From assembly GCA_003151815.1 (NCBI GenBank), contig PLYN01000045.1, positions 208,593-272,592 of the forward strand: a stretch of DNA of 64,000 nt. The letters are read 5' to 3'. The DNA comes from Bacteroidota bacterium (lineage in GTDB: Bacteria; Bacteroidota; Bacteroidia; 2-12-FULL-35-15). Made by a program: the position numbers and the translations under genes. A model generated the notes under the pieces. The model ran no database searches. It was not told where the DNA came from and was given only the letters and a program-made list of their open reading frames with translations. Below, piece by piece: positions 26,309 through 36,667 of the stretch. The stretch's first letter is position 1. Each line of letters opens with the position of its first letter.

Positions 26309-29300
26309 CTATCTCATTAAATACATTTTACCAAATCCTTTTTTGAAATACTGGTCTGCATCCGTTTCGAGTCGGTCAATATTTGAACCTTTTATGGATG
26401 TTACAACACGGTACAGATAAACACCATTTGCGAGTTGATCGCCAAATTCATCTCTGCCATTCCATGCATATTCCGTTATGTTTCTACCAATATGAATATA
26501 ACCTAATTCATCCTGTGTAATTTCACGAACCACCTTACCTGTAATATTTAAGATTTGAATTTTAAAATAAGTAGGAATTTCAGTTCCTGTTATTGTAAAT
26601 ACAAACCGGGTGGAAGTAGAAAATGGATTCGGATAATTCATCACCTCGGTTATGCTTGATTTATTAATTACGTCAAAGCTCATTTTGTAATCGATAGCTC
26701 CTGATTGGTTATTCGATTTATCCTTTGCCTGAACTATCAATTGATATACACCATCTTTGGCTAAAGTAGGTGCGTAATTTATCTGGCAACTATTATTGGG
26801 CAATATAGCAGGCACAAATGTCATGTCTTTCCCAAAATAAACTCTCGTTGCCGCAACCGATGTGGGACTCTGAAGAAACACTTGAAAATCGTTAGTATCG
26901 TTCAGAGCTAAAAACTTATTTTCATCTTTGAGTTTAATTAAAATATTTGGCTTTGCCGATACAATATCTCTATTTAAAATATGAATACCATCATACGTAA
27001 CATCCAGTAATGGATTGATATGATCCGAAGAAATAACAAGTGGTATCCTGGTAATGTTATTGAAATGGAACTGTTCCAATTGCGATTTGGGTTGATTAAG
27101 CGGGTTTACCTCCACCCACAAGGCATTTATTCCCACGTGACTTGCAGTACTGAGATTTACTGTGTCAATGATTACTTCATTAGGCGCTAATAAATTTTTT
27201 TTCGTTTTAGAAAACAAAGTAGTGTTCGCTCCACTTGCATCCTCACTCCAATAGGAAAACAATAAACTATCCGGAAACGCTATATCACTGATGTTTTGGA
27301 AAGGGATGCGTATGATTACATTCTGACCTTCCTGCACCGTATCGTTACTTAAATAATAACCAAGTGGAGGATTGATGGCACCTTCCGGAACGGGGTCATA
27401 AATTATCTGCCATCTATCCATTTGCGGTGGTGTATGCAGTGAATCATCATTCATGGATGCCACTAAGCGTATATTCGGATATACTTTCGCATCCACATAT
27501 GTGCTTAAGTCTAAAACATCAATCGAATCTTTCGGAAAAACGGTTAGTGTTTTTTCTGTACCATCCGGTTTAATACCTATTAATTCAATTTCTACACTGT
27601 CCCAATTAATCACATGTGGACCATCTGCACTATGCTGTCTCCAATGAAATGAACCCCAATTTTTAGCTGGTCCGATAACTGGTGACGATATTGTTCCTCT
27701 GTCGAAATTAGTTGTAAAGGTTGTATTCAAATCGATAATATCACTTTGTGAACTTCCCACTACTTCAATTGCAGAGCCAATAGCGGCACCTTTTCTGCCA
27801 AATATAATATATGGACGATATGCAGAAGATGCAGAAAGGTTTCCTATTTGTGTACTGCCTATACTTTGAAACGCAGTTATCAATGGTGTTTCGAAAGAGG
27901 AGAAATTGACCCGATTTATTGAATAAGCAAGTACATACGATCCGGGAGGAATGGCCGAACTATTATTTAAAAAGGTAGTCAAAATAGCCCTCTGCCCGAA
28001 TGTATTCACTAAAAACTCAAACGTATTCTGAGCATAATCACGACAATGGCACTCTCCATATATTCCATTATTCGCATTAGATGCAGGATTTGCTATAATC
28101 GGACTTGTTAAATTTTCACCGGTAATAGGACTAATAACTGCCACACTAATGCTAGGATCTGTCCCGTTACAATGCCAGTATGTTTCCTCATAATTATTCA
28201 AGAACCATTTGATGGTATAATAACCCGCTATATTAAAAAATATACCATCATGACAAGAGACTGTTTTTACATCATTCACAAAATCAAATCTACGTTGCGG
28301 TCGGTTAAATTTCACATACTCGTATGAATCATTTTTAAACTGAAAAAAATGCGCTTGTTCCCAGCCTGTTTTATTTTTTATATATTGAAACGAGCTTTCT
28401 TTCCAATGATAACCGGTAATGCTAACCGAATCAGGAGTTACACGCCAATAATAAACAGTGCTATCGGTAAATGTAACCGGAGGTTTCCAGTTTAAAACTC
28501 CTCCCCGGACATTGATAGTAGTGCTTTGCATAAAAGGACTATTATAAGTATCCGTAGTATCAAATTGGAAAATGTAATTTTTAGGACTGGCAAAAGGGTC
28601 AATGGTTGTTGCTTTTAATGTAATGGTGTCTTTAGGAATAATGGCAAATGGATAAGGGTAAACGGGCATAACTCCGGCTCCTTCAATAAGCACATCAATG
28701 TTATCTGTACTATTGTTATTTTCATTTAACTCATTTACCTGGTTATATGCATCTAAATTTACTTTCACTTTATTCAATCCAAGTCCTCTTGATTGATCAA
28801 TAAAAAGTTTAAATGAAATGGTATCCCTAAAACCGGGTGCAAGATTATATGTATGATATTCTTCTGTATCACCATTTGGGAAAGTCCGGATTAGTTCAGT
28901 AACGATCGAATCATTTGTTTGTCTGCCAATATTGGTTCTAACAATATACACGGTAAATGAATCTACTGAAGATTTTAAATCGAAATACACTTTATCATCT
29001 GTAATTTCATAATCGGGTTTATTATACATGTTTAATTTTAATGAAGGGTCGCCATGCAAATTCATTTGAAGACACACTTCAGCAATCAATGGGTCGCCAA
29101 TAGCACCCGGCTGAATAGTATTAACAAGCCGCTGTATGGTGCTGCCTATACTTTTGTTGTAATTTTTTCGAGCCAGCTGATTATAAAATTCCTGTGAATA
29201 AACATTTAATGCATACGGAATTCCTAATCCATCGGTCCCCAAATAACCGATCAATCCCTTACCTGCAGTTAGCAAATAGGTTTCACTTGAGCTAATTGCT

Positions 29301-31417
29301 TCCTCATGAATATCCCCGACAAAACACCCATTGGCTAATAAAAACGGGTAGTGTCCGGGTAAAGGATTGTAAGAGTTTATATCATCTATGCTTTGGTCAA
29401 AACCGGTAGTTGCACTGGCATGTCCGAAAAAGGTCATTAATGAAACACCATTGTTTATAAGGGTTTTAAGGTTAGAAGAGGTATTAAGTTGTATAGGTTC
29501 CGAACTTGTTTTAAAAAACGATGTCACCATTCCACCATAATATATATTTTGAATTGTGTCTTTGTAATTATTTAAATAAATTTTAAAATCACGTTGTTCA
29601 TAGTCAAAATATCCACCACCAAAATGCAAAATATTTTTTTTCCACTCTGCAGGAGGATTATTTACCGGATCTTCATATTCTATAATTTTATCCAGATAAA
29701 CTGTAACATCAGCATTATTTTTTGCTGCTAATCGGCCGGTTGGTATAGCGGGTTCTAAAATGGTTCCGTTTAATCCGGCAGTAAGCAAATTATCACTGGA
29801 AAGATTACCGAATGATGGAACCAGGCAGTTCATATATTGGGTTGGATCCTGACGAAATAATTTCAAGTGCAAGGACTTCCCTAATAAAAATAAATTGTGA
29901 GGTTTTGACGGATAGGTATGCAATAAATAATTGCAAAAACCTTTAATAGATTGCGGACTTTTTACAATACCAAAAGCAAATTGATCATAGAGTTCGTCAA
30001 TATCGGCAAGTACCACGTTATGAAATCCGCCATATATATTAGTGCTTCTGTAATTTTTATAATCGTTGGCTGATGACAATAGCTTTTTATTTGTAACAAT
30101 AATAAAAGCTGAATCTACTGCAAGGGTTGAATAGTCCGTAAATTGCGCTGAAACGGTAACCGGTTGTAATGATATAATTTTCGAAATATGACCTTCTGAA
30201 GTTATAAAACATTTTTTTTCATTCCCGGTATTTGGTACTAATGCATTGAAATTAGCACCATTTGGGATAACATCAATTCGTTTTCCATTGGTTATATCAT
30301 ATAACCTGACTGTTCCGGATGACGCAAAATTACTTATATCCAAAAACGATTTTGATTGGGAGGGGTTATCCGGCATATATAATAAAAAACTACTTTGCCC
30401 TTCTAAATTAAAGGTGTGTGGATATTTAATATTTATGTATGAAACAACTGTTCTGTTGGATGTAAAGCCGGCATCCGGAACACTGGTGTAATTAATATTG
30501 GTTGAGGTGCTGCCCAATAAAGCAGATGCAATAATGTATCTAAACCTGTTTGATTCGTAGCCCTTAAAGAGGGTATCGGATAGCGTTGAAAAAACACTCG
30601 AAGAACTTTGTTTATATTGTATCGTTAGATGATGTTCAGGAATATTTTGGGATATAAAACCTGCATCTTGAGAAGCACCGACAACAACTGTTTCTATTGT
30701 TGCATCAGGTCCCGAAGTATATACATTTGGAGTATTTACCGAATACTGAAGATTGCCGCCCAAGTTGATAACATTAAAGTCAAACCAACCTTCCGAACGG
30801 GTATAACGGCAGTCGGTTCCTCCGGCAGCATCCGTTTCACCTTCGTAGTAAGCACCGTAAATCCAGTTACTAGGGTTAGCATTAGAACCAGGAGGAGGGT
30901 CAATAGGCCATTCTTTTACTGATTGGATTTCTTCTTTAAAAAAATAAGTGCTCGGAGCGTAAGAACCAAAAGATACATCGGTTTCGGGTACCATACGTTT
31001 ATTGCTTATGGAGTTATTCCATGTCAAAAAATAAACTGCTGTGTCGTTTATTAAACTATAATAGGGGTTAGGAACAAATGCTGTGTTTATATATAATGCT
31101 GAATCCGAAACTCCATCATTTTTTTGTGCATAAAACTCAATAAAATCAGCATTATTAAACACTCCATCATTTTCACCTTGCACATAGATGTATTGCTCTA
31201 CTCCTTTATTAAAAAGTTGAAAATTGCGAGGGTCAATACTATTTGTAATACCGGCAGACACCAACGTAGCAGAATCAATACGAAAAACTCCGTTTTGAGA
31301 AATTTTTATTTTATAATATTTTTGGGAATAATTTATCCATTCATTACCGAATGGCTGCGCCTTAAGCCCTGTAATAATGAATGTCAACAAGCATATTATA
31401 AATAAACGTTTGATCAT
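26309..31417 (-). CDS. porU2: Type IX secretion C25 sortase, PorU2-like
   Basis: A 1702-residue exported cysteine protease of the gingipain-like C25 family. Signal peptide: MIKRLFIICLLTFIITGLKAQ. The N-terminal EWINYSQKYYKIKISQNGVF block is typical of the PorU/PorU2 group. The catalytic dyad is His666 in FFGHASATTGFD and Cys698 in LLANGCFVGD. Downstream are CARDB/Ig-like domains (about 820-1600) and a FlgD-like C-terminus (YPNPFSTSTRF...WNGRDEFGDQLANGVYLYRV). PorU cleaves T9SS C-terminal signals and attaches cargo to the surface; classical PorU is some 1100-1300 residues, so this longer form fits PorU2. Its ATG overlaps the porV2 stop by four bases, indicating coupled translation. Confidence 0.85.
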   Translation of the reverse strand: MIKRLFIICLLTFIITGLKAQPFGNEWINYSQKYYKIKISQNGVFRIDSATLVSAGITNSIDPRNFQLFNKGVEQYIYVQGENDGVFNNADFIEFYAQKNDGVSDSALYINTAFVPNPYYSLINDTAVYFLTWNNSISNKRMVPETDVSFGSYAPSTYFFKEEIQSVKEWPIDPPPGSNANPSNWIYGAYYEGETDAAGGTDCRYTRSEGWFDFNVINLGGNLQYSVNTPNVYTSGPDATIETVVVGASQDAGFISQNIPEHHLTIQYKQSSSSVFSTLSDTLFKGYESNRFRYIIASALLGSTSTNINYTSVPDAGFTSNRTVVSYINIKYPHTFNLEGQSSFLLYMPDNPSQSKSFLDISNFASSGTVRLYDITNGKRIDVIPNGANFNALVPNTGNEKKCFITSEGHISKIISLQPVTVSAQFTDYSTLAVDSAFIIVTNKKLLSSANDYKNYRSTNIYGGFHNVVLADIDELYDQFAFGIVKSPQSIKGFCNYLLHTYPSKPHNLFLLGKSLHLKLFRQDPTQYMNCLVPSFGNLSSDNLLTAGLNGTILEPAIPTGRLAAKNNADVTVYLDKIIEYEDPVNNPPAEWKKNILHFGGGYFDYEQRDFKIYLNNYKDTIQNIYYGGMVTSFFKTSSEPIQLNTSSNLKTLINNGVSLMTFFGHASATTGFDQSIDDINSYNPLPGHYPFLLANGCFVGDIHEEAISSSETYLLTAGKGLIGYLGTDGLGIPYALNVYSQEFYNQLARKNYNKSIGSTIQRLVNTIQPGAIGDPLIAEVCLQMNLHGDPSLKLNMYNKPDYEITDDKVYFDLKSSVDSFTVYIVRTNIGRQTNDSIVTELIRTFPNGDTEEYHTYNLAPGFRDTISFKLFIDQSRGLGLNKVKVNLDAYNQVNELNENNNSTDNIDVLIEGAGVMPVYPYPFAIIPKDTITLKATTIDPFASPKNYIFQFDTTDTYNSPFMQSTTINVRGGVLNWKPPVTFTDSTVYYWRVTPDSVSITGYHWKESSFQYIKNKTGWEQAHFFQFKNDSYEYVKFNRPQRRFDFVNDVKTVSCHDGIFFNIAGYYTIKWFLNNYEETYWHCNGTDPSISVAVISPITGENLTSPIIANPASNANNGIYGECHCRDYAQNTFEFLVNTFGQRAILTTFLNNSSAIPPGSYVLAYSINRVNFSSFETPLITAFQSIGSTQIGNLSASSAYRPYIIFGRKGAAIGSAIEVVGSSQSDIIDLNTTFTTNFDRGTISSPVIGPAKNWGSFHWRQHSADGPHVINWDSVEIELIGIKPDGTEKTLTVFPKDSIDVLDLSTYVDAKVYPNIRLVASMNDDSLHTPPQMDRWQIIYDPVPEGAINPPLGYYLSNDTVQEGQNVIIRIPFQNISDIAFPDSLLFSYWSEDASGANTTLFSKTKKNLLAPNEVIIDTVNLSTASHVGINALWVEVNPLNQPKSQLEQFHFNNITRIPLVISSDHINPLLDVTYDGIHILNRDIVSAKPNILIKLKDENKFLALNDTNDFQVFLQSPTSVAATRVYFGKDMTFVPAILPNNSCQINYAPTLAKDGVYQLIVQAKDKSNNQSGAIDYKMSFDVINKSSITEVMNYPNPFSTSTRFVFTITGTEIPTYFKIQILNITGKVVREITQDELGYIHIGRNITEYAWNGRDEFGDQLANGVYLYRVVTSIKGSNIDRLETDADQYFKKGFGKMYLMR

Positions 31418-32493
31418 CTTTTGTTTTTATTGATGTCCACTTTAAGCGAAAATACGTTAGAATATAATGCTACTGATTGGTCTCCAATATCGGTTAAAGC
31501 ATAATCGATGGTAATCGTTTTTATCCTGACACCAATCCCGATATTTGGCTGAAAAGTTTTAATTTTTTTACCTGTATCATCCGTATACGATTGATAATTC
31601 CCTATCCCTGTTCTTAAAAATACAATATTCATATAGGATGCTTCCAAGCCAAAATGTGGATCCACACTTACCGCTTTCGATTGTATCAGAACGTTGCGTT
31701 TGCCATCAAATGTTGCATCAAAGTTTACTTCGGCAAGTAAAGATATTTTATTAGTAAAATCGAATTTTCGTGCCGTTCCCAGTAATAATTTAGGAAGAGT
31801 AATTTCCACTGAGTTTCCCGGAATGTCATTGCCTGTCGCAGCAAAAACAGCTTTCATATCATCCGAAAGATTAAATGTCCATGCATTAAATGTGGTTGTA
31901 ATATCACGTGTCATCGCTGCAAATTTCCATTTTTTATATGCATATTGCATTCCTGCATCCAATCCGAAACCCCAGGAACCTGCAAAATCACCCACTCTTC
32001 TACGAATAATTTTTACATTAGTTCCAATACGTAAACCGGGAATTTTTAATTTTTTTGCGTACGAAACTAAAAGAGCAAAATCGGTAGCTGAAAAGGTAGT
32101 TATTCGACTGTAATCAACGTTTCCATTTGCATTAATTAACTCGGTTGTATTGGGTATGTCATCTACTCCGAAACGAATCATTGTAAAACCTAAAACACTG
32201 GTGCTATCTAAACGGGTAGCATAAGAACCGTAATCATATTTAGCAATACCGGCAAAATATTCGCTATGCATCAACGCTACCTGATGCTGGTTACCAATAC
32301 CCAACAAACCTGCCGGGTTCCAATATCCCGCTGTAACATCGTTTACAGATGTTATATACGAATTAGACATCCCCAATGCCCTTGCTCCTACACCAATGTT
32401 TAAAAATTCATTGCTGTATTTAGGAGCTTGAGCAAAACCGTTTACACAAATGCAAAGTGCGAAAACTATTGCTATACTATATTTTTTACCCAT
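31414..32493 (-). CDS. porV2: Outer-membrane PorV2-like T9SS protein
   Basis: A 359-residue protein with signal peptide (MGKKYSIAIVFALCICVNGFAQA) and an FadL-like barrel typical of the PorV/PorQ family: EFLNIGVGARALGMSNSYIT (about 30-49), TAGYWNPAGL, then alternating strands to the C-terminus. PorV ferries T9SS cargo to the PorU sortase; PorV2 is a related protein paired with PorU2. Here it is directly upstream of the PorU2-like gene with a four-base overlap, which strongly supports the pairing. I distinguish PorV2 from PorV by the sequence pattern from memory, so the exact subfamily should be treated as likely rather than proved. Confidence 0.82.
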   Translation of the reverse strand: MGKKYSIAIVFALCICVNGFAQAPKYSNEFLNIGVGARALGMSNSYITSVNDVTAGYWNPAGLLGIGNQHQVALMHSEYFAGIAKYDYGSYATRLDSTSVLGFTMIRFGVDDIPNTTELINANGNVDYSRITTFSATDFALLVSYAKKLKIPGLRIGTNVKIIRRRVGDFAGSWGFGLDAGMQYAYKKWKFAAMTRDITTTFNAWTFNLSDDMKAVFAATGNDIPGNSVEITLPKLLLGTARKFDFTNKISLLAEVNFDATFDGKRNVLIQSKAVSVDPHFGLEASYMNIVFLRTGIGNYQSYTDDTGKKIKTFQPNIGIGVRIKTITIDYALTDIGDQSVALYSNVFSLKVDINKNKR

Positions 32494-32578
32494 AGAAGGC
32501 TATAAAATTAAACTAATTAAAGCAATACACAAAATTTTTTAGAAACGCATTTTGGATCATTTTGTTGCTCCGAAATTT

Positions 32579-33907
32579 TTATTTATCCGATTTTAAAATA
32601 CGCTGCAAAAAAGGCATTCTTTTAATCATTTTTTCTTTATCTGATAATAAGATAAAAATAATGGCAAAAAATGGCAAAAGAGGAACCCTGAATCTCACAA
32701 TAGCGCCTAAAACAGGACTAACAAATCCAATGGATAAAGCTAGGGTTAAAACAAAAAATACACTTGTGTATAATAATGGAAGACTCTCTTTATCCGGTTT
32801 TTTAAAAAACAAAAAACTTGTAAAAATCAAAATTATTAGAAACATATTTTCTAAGGCAGACAATAACATAAAAAATGTTTTCGATTCAAAAAGATGAGGT
32901 CTGAATAAAGTGTTAACAATTGCTTCCGGAGCATTTTTGATCAGACTAATTATATTTGGGTGGAATGGAAGCGTATTGGTTTCAATTAAACTCCCGGCAT
33001 GCCACCTTTTTGCGATTACCGTAAAAATCCATTGCTTATACTGCAAAGCATCGAGCATATCCCATTTCGCATTTACTCTATACATATTCACCGCCAAAAT
33101 AAAAACCAGCAAATGAACTCCTAAAAATTTTAGAAAAATATGTTTATTACCTGTCCATTTCAATAAAATCAAAGAAAGAAAAGAAGGAACAATCGCAACA
33201 AACACATATATTTTAGTTTGGGAAAGAACAATCGAACTAAAAATAATCCAGAAAAAACCAGTTAAAGAAATTTTACAAAAAAGGAATTGATAAAAACTAT
33301 AAATTAACATCCCTAACCCAAATAGTATAATGCCTTCTTTTAATATTCCTGAACCCCAAAATAATACTGAAGGTATCAGGAACACCGCAAATGCAAGTTC
33401 TTTGATTTTATTTTTCATAAGCGGGATAAACGTTTTATAAATACTGGTTAATCCTATCAGGGATATAAAGCACATAAATACGGTATGTACGTTATAATAA
33501 CCAAATGAAAAAAGATATACGAAAGCATTAAATTGTATGAGTATTCGATTGTTATGAAACATAGCTGCGGCAGATGGTTGATTCCAATTACTCATCTGAT
33601 TGTAATAAGGTTTCAGGTAAGGTGCATCGGAATTGATACCTGAAACCATCTGAAAATAATGCATAGGATGGTGGTGAATGACGCTATACATAGTTGCGGC
33701 ATCGTCAAATAAATTAAAAATATCATTAAAAGATCTGGTGGTATAATAAAACGTATAAACCCACCAGACAGCCAGTCCGAATAAAATCTTAATTATAAAA
33801 AAAATGGATATTGTTTTCCGGGAAAGCCCTTCAACATCAAAAAAACTCATCTTATAAATTAAAAAGATGAAAATGGCAGTATAGAGAAGTGAAAGAAATA
33901 TTTCCAA
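32579..33907 (-). CDS. Polytopic membrane protein of unknown function
   Basis: A 442-residue inner-membrane protein with about ten to twelve hydrophobic helices. The extracytoplasmic loop near residues 63-110 carries FNDIFNLFDDAATMY and PHYFQ-like aromatic sequence. The GSGILKEGIILFGLGML stretch (about 187-203) resembles membrane proteins of polysaccharide biosynthesis clusters, in which KEG or KD motifs recur after a helix. I did not recognise a family with certainty; a glycosyltransferase-like or flippase role is possible. It lies 85 bases upstream of porV2 on the same strand and may share a transcript with it. Confidence 0.6.
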   Translation of the reverse strand: MEIFLSLLYTAIFIFLIYKMSFFDVEGLSRKTISIFFIIKILFGLAVWWVYTFYYTTRSFNDIFNLFDDAATMYSVIHHHPMHYFQMVSGINSDAPYLKPYYNQMSNWNQPSAAAMFHNNRILIQFNAFVYLFSFGYYNVHTVFMCFISLIGLTSIYKTFIPLMKNKIKELAFAVFLIPSVLFWGSGILKEGIILFGLGMLIYSFYQFLFCKISLTGFFWIIFSSIVLSQTKIYVFVAIVPSFLSLILLKWTGNKHIFLKFLGVHLLVFILAVNMYRVNAKWDMLDALQYKQWIFTVIAKRWHAGSLIETNTLPFHPNIISLIKNAPEAIVNTLFRPHLFESKTFFMLLSALENMFLIILIFTSFLFFKKPDKESLPLLYTSVFFVLTLALSIGFVSPVLGAIVRFRVPLLPFFAIIFILLSDKEKMIKRMPFLQRILKSDK

Positions 33908-33913
33908 TTTGTT

Positions 33914-33992
33914 ATTTTTTTACCAAAGAGTTCACGGAGTTTCACAGAGTATTTTTCTCCGTGTTCCCTAATGTGTTCTCTCTGTTAATGTG
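33914..33992. repeat. Solo family B repeat (related to the GxxExxY element ends)
   Basis: AGTTCACGGAGTTTCACAGAG at 33930 and TTTCTCCGTGTTCCC after it form an imperfect hairpin related to the 44-bp ends at 17998-18041. No gene lies inside. It occupies most of the gap between two minus-strand genes. Confidence 0.65.
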
Positions 33993-34025
33993 GGATAGTT
34001 TTTTATTCCTGTTTTTGAAGATAAA

Positions 34026-35654
34026 TTATTTCACAGGTTCTCCATTTTCAAATGTAACAATGAAAGCATCTTTAAATCCTTTTTCAATCATTTCATTTTT
34101 AAGATTAACAGCTTCATCACGTATTGAAAAATTACCAACAGTATAAATAGTAAAACCCCTGTTGTCTTTCATGTTTTTTACTCCTTTCGCGGCAATTTTT
34201 AAAAACTTATTGGCCGTTTCCAATGGCACCTCCTCTTTAAATGCACCCAGTTGTACTCGGTACGATTTATTTAATGATGAGGAAATTGTATTAACGGGTA
34301 CTTTGGAATTTGCAATAACTTCTTTCGAAATTGCTTTTGTTTCGATTTTAACCGGTAAAGCAGCGACAGGCGGATTGTTTACTATCGGTTCTTTGTCTTT
34401 AATTGTGACTGGCTCTGCGCCTGTATTATTTGACGGTATCGCCTTGGTTATTATGATTGTTTGAGAAGTCGGATCTGAATTATTAATTTGACCTGTTGTT
34501 TCAGCTATTTTATTTTTCATTGAAGAATTGGAAATTTTATTTGTTGGAAATGCAACAATAAAGGCTCCTTGAAATCCTTTTTCAAGCATCTCCTTTTTAA
34601 GATTAATGGCTTCATCATGCGTTTTAAAATTACCAACAGTAAAAGTTGTAAACCCATTGTTGTCTTTAAAATTTTTTATTCCTCTTGCCGAAATTTTTAA
34701 AAATTTATTGGCTAATTCTAAAGGCACATCCTCCTTAAAGGTGCCAAGTTGCACACAATAGGATAATTCACCGGTGGCAGGTTCTTCCTTGATTTTAGTT
34801 GTGTTTGGTAGTTTTTCAGTAGTTGTATCTGTTAAGGCAGCTTTACCTGGTATTGCTTTACTCAGGGTTGCCGCAGTTGAAATTGGCAATGTATCTTTTA
34901 TTGCTATTTCCTTGGTTATATTGTTTAAGATCGTCAGCGCCACTGTATCTTTGATTGGCGCTGCTTTGATTATTGGAGCAATAAGGTTATTTTTGACGGG
35001 TTCTGCTTTTGTTATTGAATTTGTATCAGAAACAGCTATGGTGTCTTTCGGTTGAACTGCTTTTGTTAATATATTTGTTGCAGAGGAAGCAGAAGTAATA
35101 TGTAATACTGTTGTATCAGTTGTTGTAATAACTAATGTGTTGGTAAGAGTTGACTCAACATTTTTTAAAGGCGGACTATTTGATGAAATTGAATCAAGAA
35201 CTTTTTTTGGCGGTGTTGAAACTATCAAATCTTTTGCGGTACCAATGGTGATGTACTTTTTTTCAAAATTAAAAACTTCGCGATTGGTATTAAAAAAATA
35301 ATAAATTTTCCCGCCAATTTTTTTCAGCCCCGAAGCATCTTTAGGAACACTCACTTTATAGGAAAATATAAGTTCATTATTAGCCGGAGGGAAAAACCAA
35401 ACAATTCTGATTATGCTATCCTCAAAAGTAAAATCCCCTCCCTTCGAATCAATTTCTGTTGCCTTAAAATGTGGAGGTAGTTTCTGCGAAAATTTTATAT
35501 AACTATTTATTTCGCCTTTTGTGATTGTTATTTCTACAACATAATCATCCCCCGGAGCGACTAGTTCGGGCATTTTTAGCGTAGCTGATAAATCCTGCGC
35601 GAAGGAACATTCTATAGCAAAAAGAAAAATAACAAACGTAAAATATTTAAGCAT
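34026..35654 (-). CDS. Exported protein with two SPOR domains
   Basis: A 542-residue protein with signal peptide (MLKYFTFVIFLFAIECSFAQ). Residues about 21-140 form a beta-sandwich-like domain of unknown family. A low-complexity Thr/Lys/Pro linker (about 150-295) repeats KDTIAVSD and IKAAPIKDT-type units. Two SPOR domains follow (about 297-375 and 462-540), SYCVQLGTFKEDVP and SYRVQLGAFKEEVP. SPOR domains bind denuded glycan strands of peptidoglycan at division sites or elsewhere. The two copies are very similar, pointing to a recent duplication. The protein is probably a periplasmic or outer-membrane-linked wall-binding factor; partner genes are not identified. Confidence 0.85.
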   Translation of the reverse strand: MLKYFTFVIFLFAIECSFAQDLSATLKMPELVAPGDDYVVEITITKGEINSYIKFSQKLPPHFKATEIDSKGGDFTFEDSIIRIVWFFPPANNELIFSYKVSVPKDASGLKKIGGKIYYFFNTNREVFNFEKKYITIGTAKDLIVSTPPKKVLDSISSNSPPLKNVESTLTNTLVITTTDTTVLHITSASSATNILTKAVQPKDTIAVSDTNSITKAEPVKNNLIAPIIKAAPIKDTVALTILNNITKEIAIKDTLPISTAATLSKAIPGKAALTDTTTEKLPNTTKIKEEPATGELSYCVQLGTFKEDVPLELANKFLKISARGIKNFKDNNGFTTFTVGNFKTHDEAINLKKEMLEKGFQGAFIVAFPTNKISNSSMKNKIAETTGQINNSDPTSQTIIITKAIPSNNTGAEPVTIKDKEPIVNNPPVAALPVKIETKAISKEVIANSKVPVNTISSSLNKSYRVQLGAFKEEVPLETANKFLKIAAKGVKNMKDNRGFTIYTVGNFSIRDEAVNLKNEMIEKGFKDAFIVTFENGEPVK

Positions 35655-35831
35655 AGATGTGAATTATGTTATCAAACAAAGTTAATAAAAATGATTCATT
35701 AGAGGATGAATTTAATCTCGCAGACAAAAAATGTATTAACAATTAATAGTTAGGAAGTGCAGGTTTGAAATTCGAAAATATTAAATTTAAACAGTATTTT
35801 AGCACTTCTTTAGCTGCAAAATAATTTACAA

Positions 35832-36566
35832 ATGAAGTTTAAAAAAAACATACCCAACATCATCACCTGTGGAAATTTGTTTTGCGGATGTCTGGCGATT
35901 GTTAATGCTTTTAACGGTAATTTAATTTATGCAGCTTACCTGGTTGGCATTGCAGCTATCCTGGATTTTTTTGACGGGTTTGTAGCACGTTTGCTAAAGG
36001 TTCATTCCGAAATTGGCAAACAATTGGATTCATTAGCAGATATGGTTACTTTCGGAGTGGTGCCGGGCATCGTTCTTTTTATGATGATGTCGAATGCAAT
36101 CGATTATCATCACTTATATACATTGAATTATCGGTTATCTTATGTTGCATTTTTAATACCCATTTTTTCTGCTATTCGCCTCGCTAAATTCAATACCGAC
36201 AGCCGACAAAATGATTCTTTTATCGGCGTTCCTACACCGGCCTCCAGTATTTTAATTTGTTCATTACCTCTCATTGAAAAGTTTCAGCCTCAAATAGGCA
36301 ATTATAATATGATTGAATTTATAGAAAATCCGTGGTTTTTATTGGGTCTCACAATTCTGCTCTCCTATTTAATGGTTGCCGAAATTCCGCTGTTCGCGCT
36401 TAAATTCAAAAATTTTGAATGGAACAATAATAAATTGCGCTATTCTTTTTTAATAATTTCAATACTATTGTTAATACTATTTCAGTTCATTGCAATACCT
36501 TTTAATCTATTTTTGTACATCGTTTTATCCTTAATAGTAAACAAGCGAATAATAAATAGGGAATAG
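35832..36566 (+). CDS. pssA: CDP-diacylglycerol--serine O-phosphatidyltransferase
   Basis: Inner-membrane enzyme of 244 residues making phosphatidylserine, the precursor of phosphatidylethanolamine. The CDP-alcohol phosphotransferase motif is complete at about residues 45-71: DGFVARLL, then G in SEIGKQL and the final Asp pair in DSLAD, matching DGx2ARx8Gx3Dx3D. About seven hydrophobic helices. Length is typical of the Bacteroidota form. A phosphatidylserine decarboxylase is not in the window. It is the first gene of a plus-strand run with purS and the DinB-like gene. Confidence 0.93.
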   Translation: MKFKKNIPNIITCGNLFCGCLAIVNAFNGNLIYAAYLVGIAAILDFFDGFVARLLKVHSEIGKQLDSLADMVTFGVVPGIVLFMMMSNAIDYHHLYTLNYRLSYVAFLIPIFSAIRLAKFNTDSRQNDSFIGVPTPASSILICSLPLIEKFQPQIGNYNMIEFIENPWFLLGLTILLSYLMVAEIPLFALKFKNFEWNNNKLRYSFLIISILLLILFQFIAIPFNLFLYIVLSLIVNKRIINRE

Positions 36567-36667
36567 TGTTTACCTTACTATAAATTCGCTAATCGCAAAT
36601 AAAAAACAGCACAGTCCTATTTACCATTAACTAATAACTATTCGCTAATAACTAATTAATAATTAAT

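Noticed and set aside
31694..32113. 139-residue plus-strand frame opposite porV2
   Set aside because: It is antisense to a strongly supported barrel gene, and no domain is visible.
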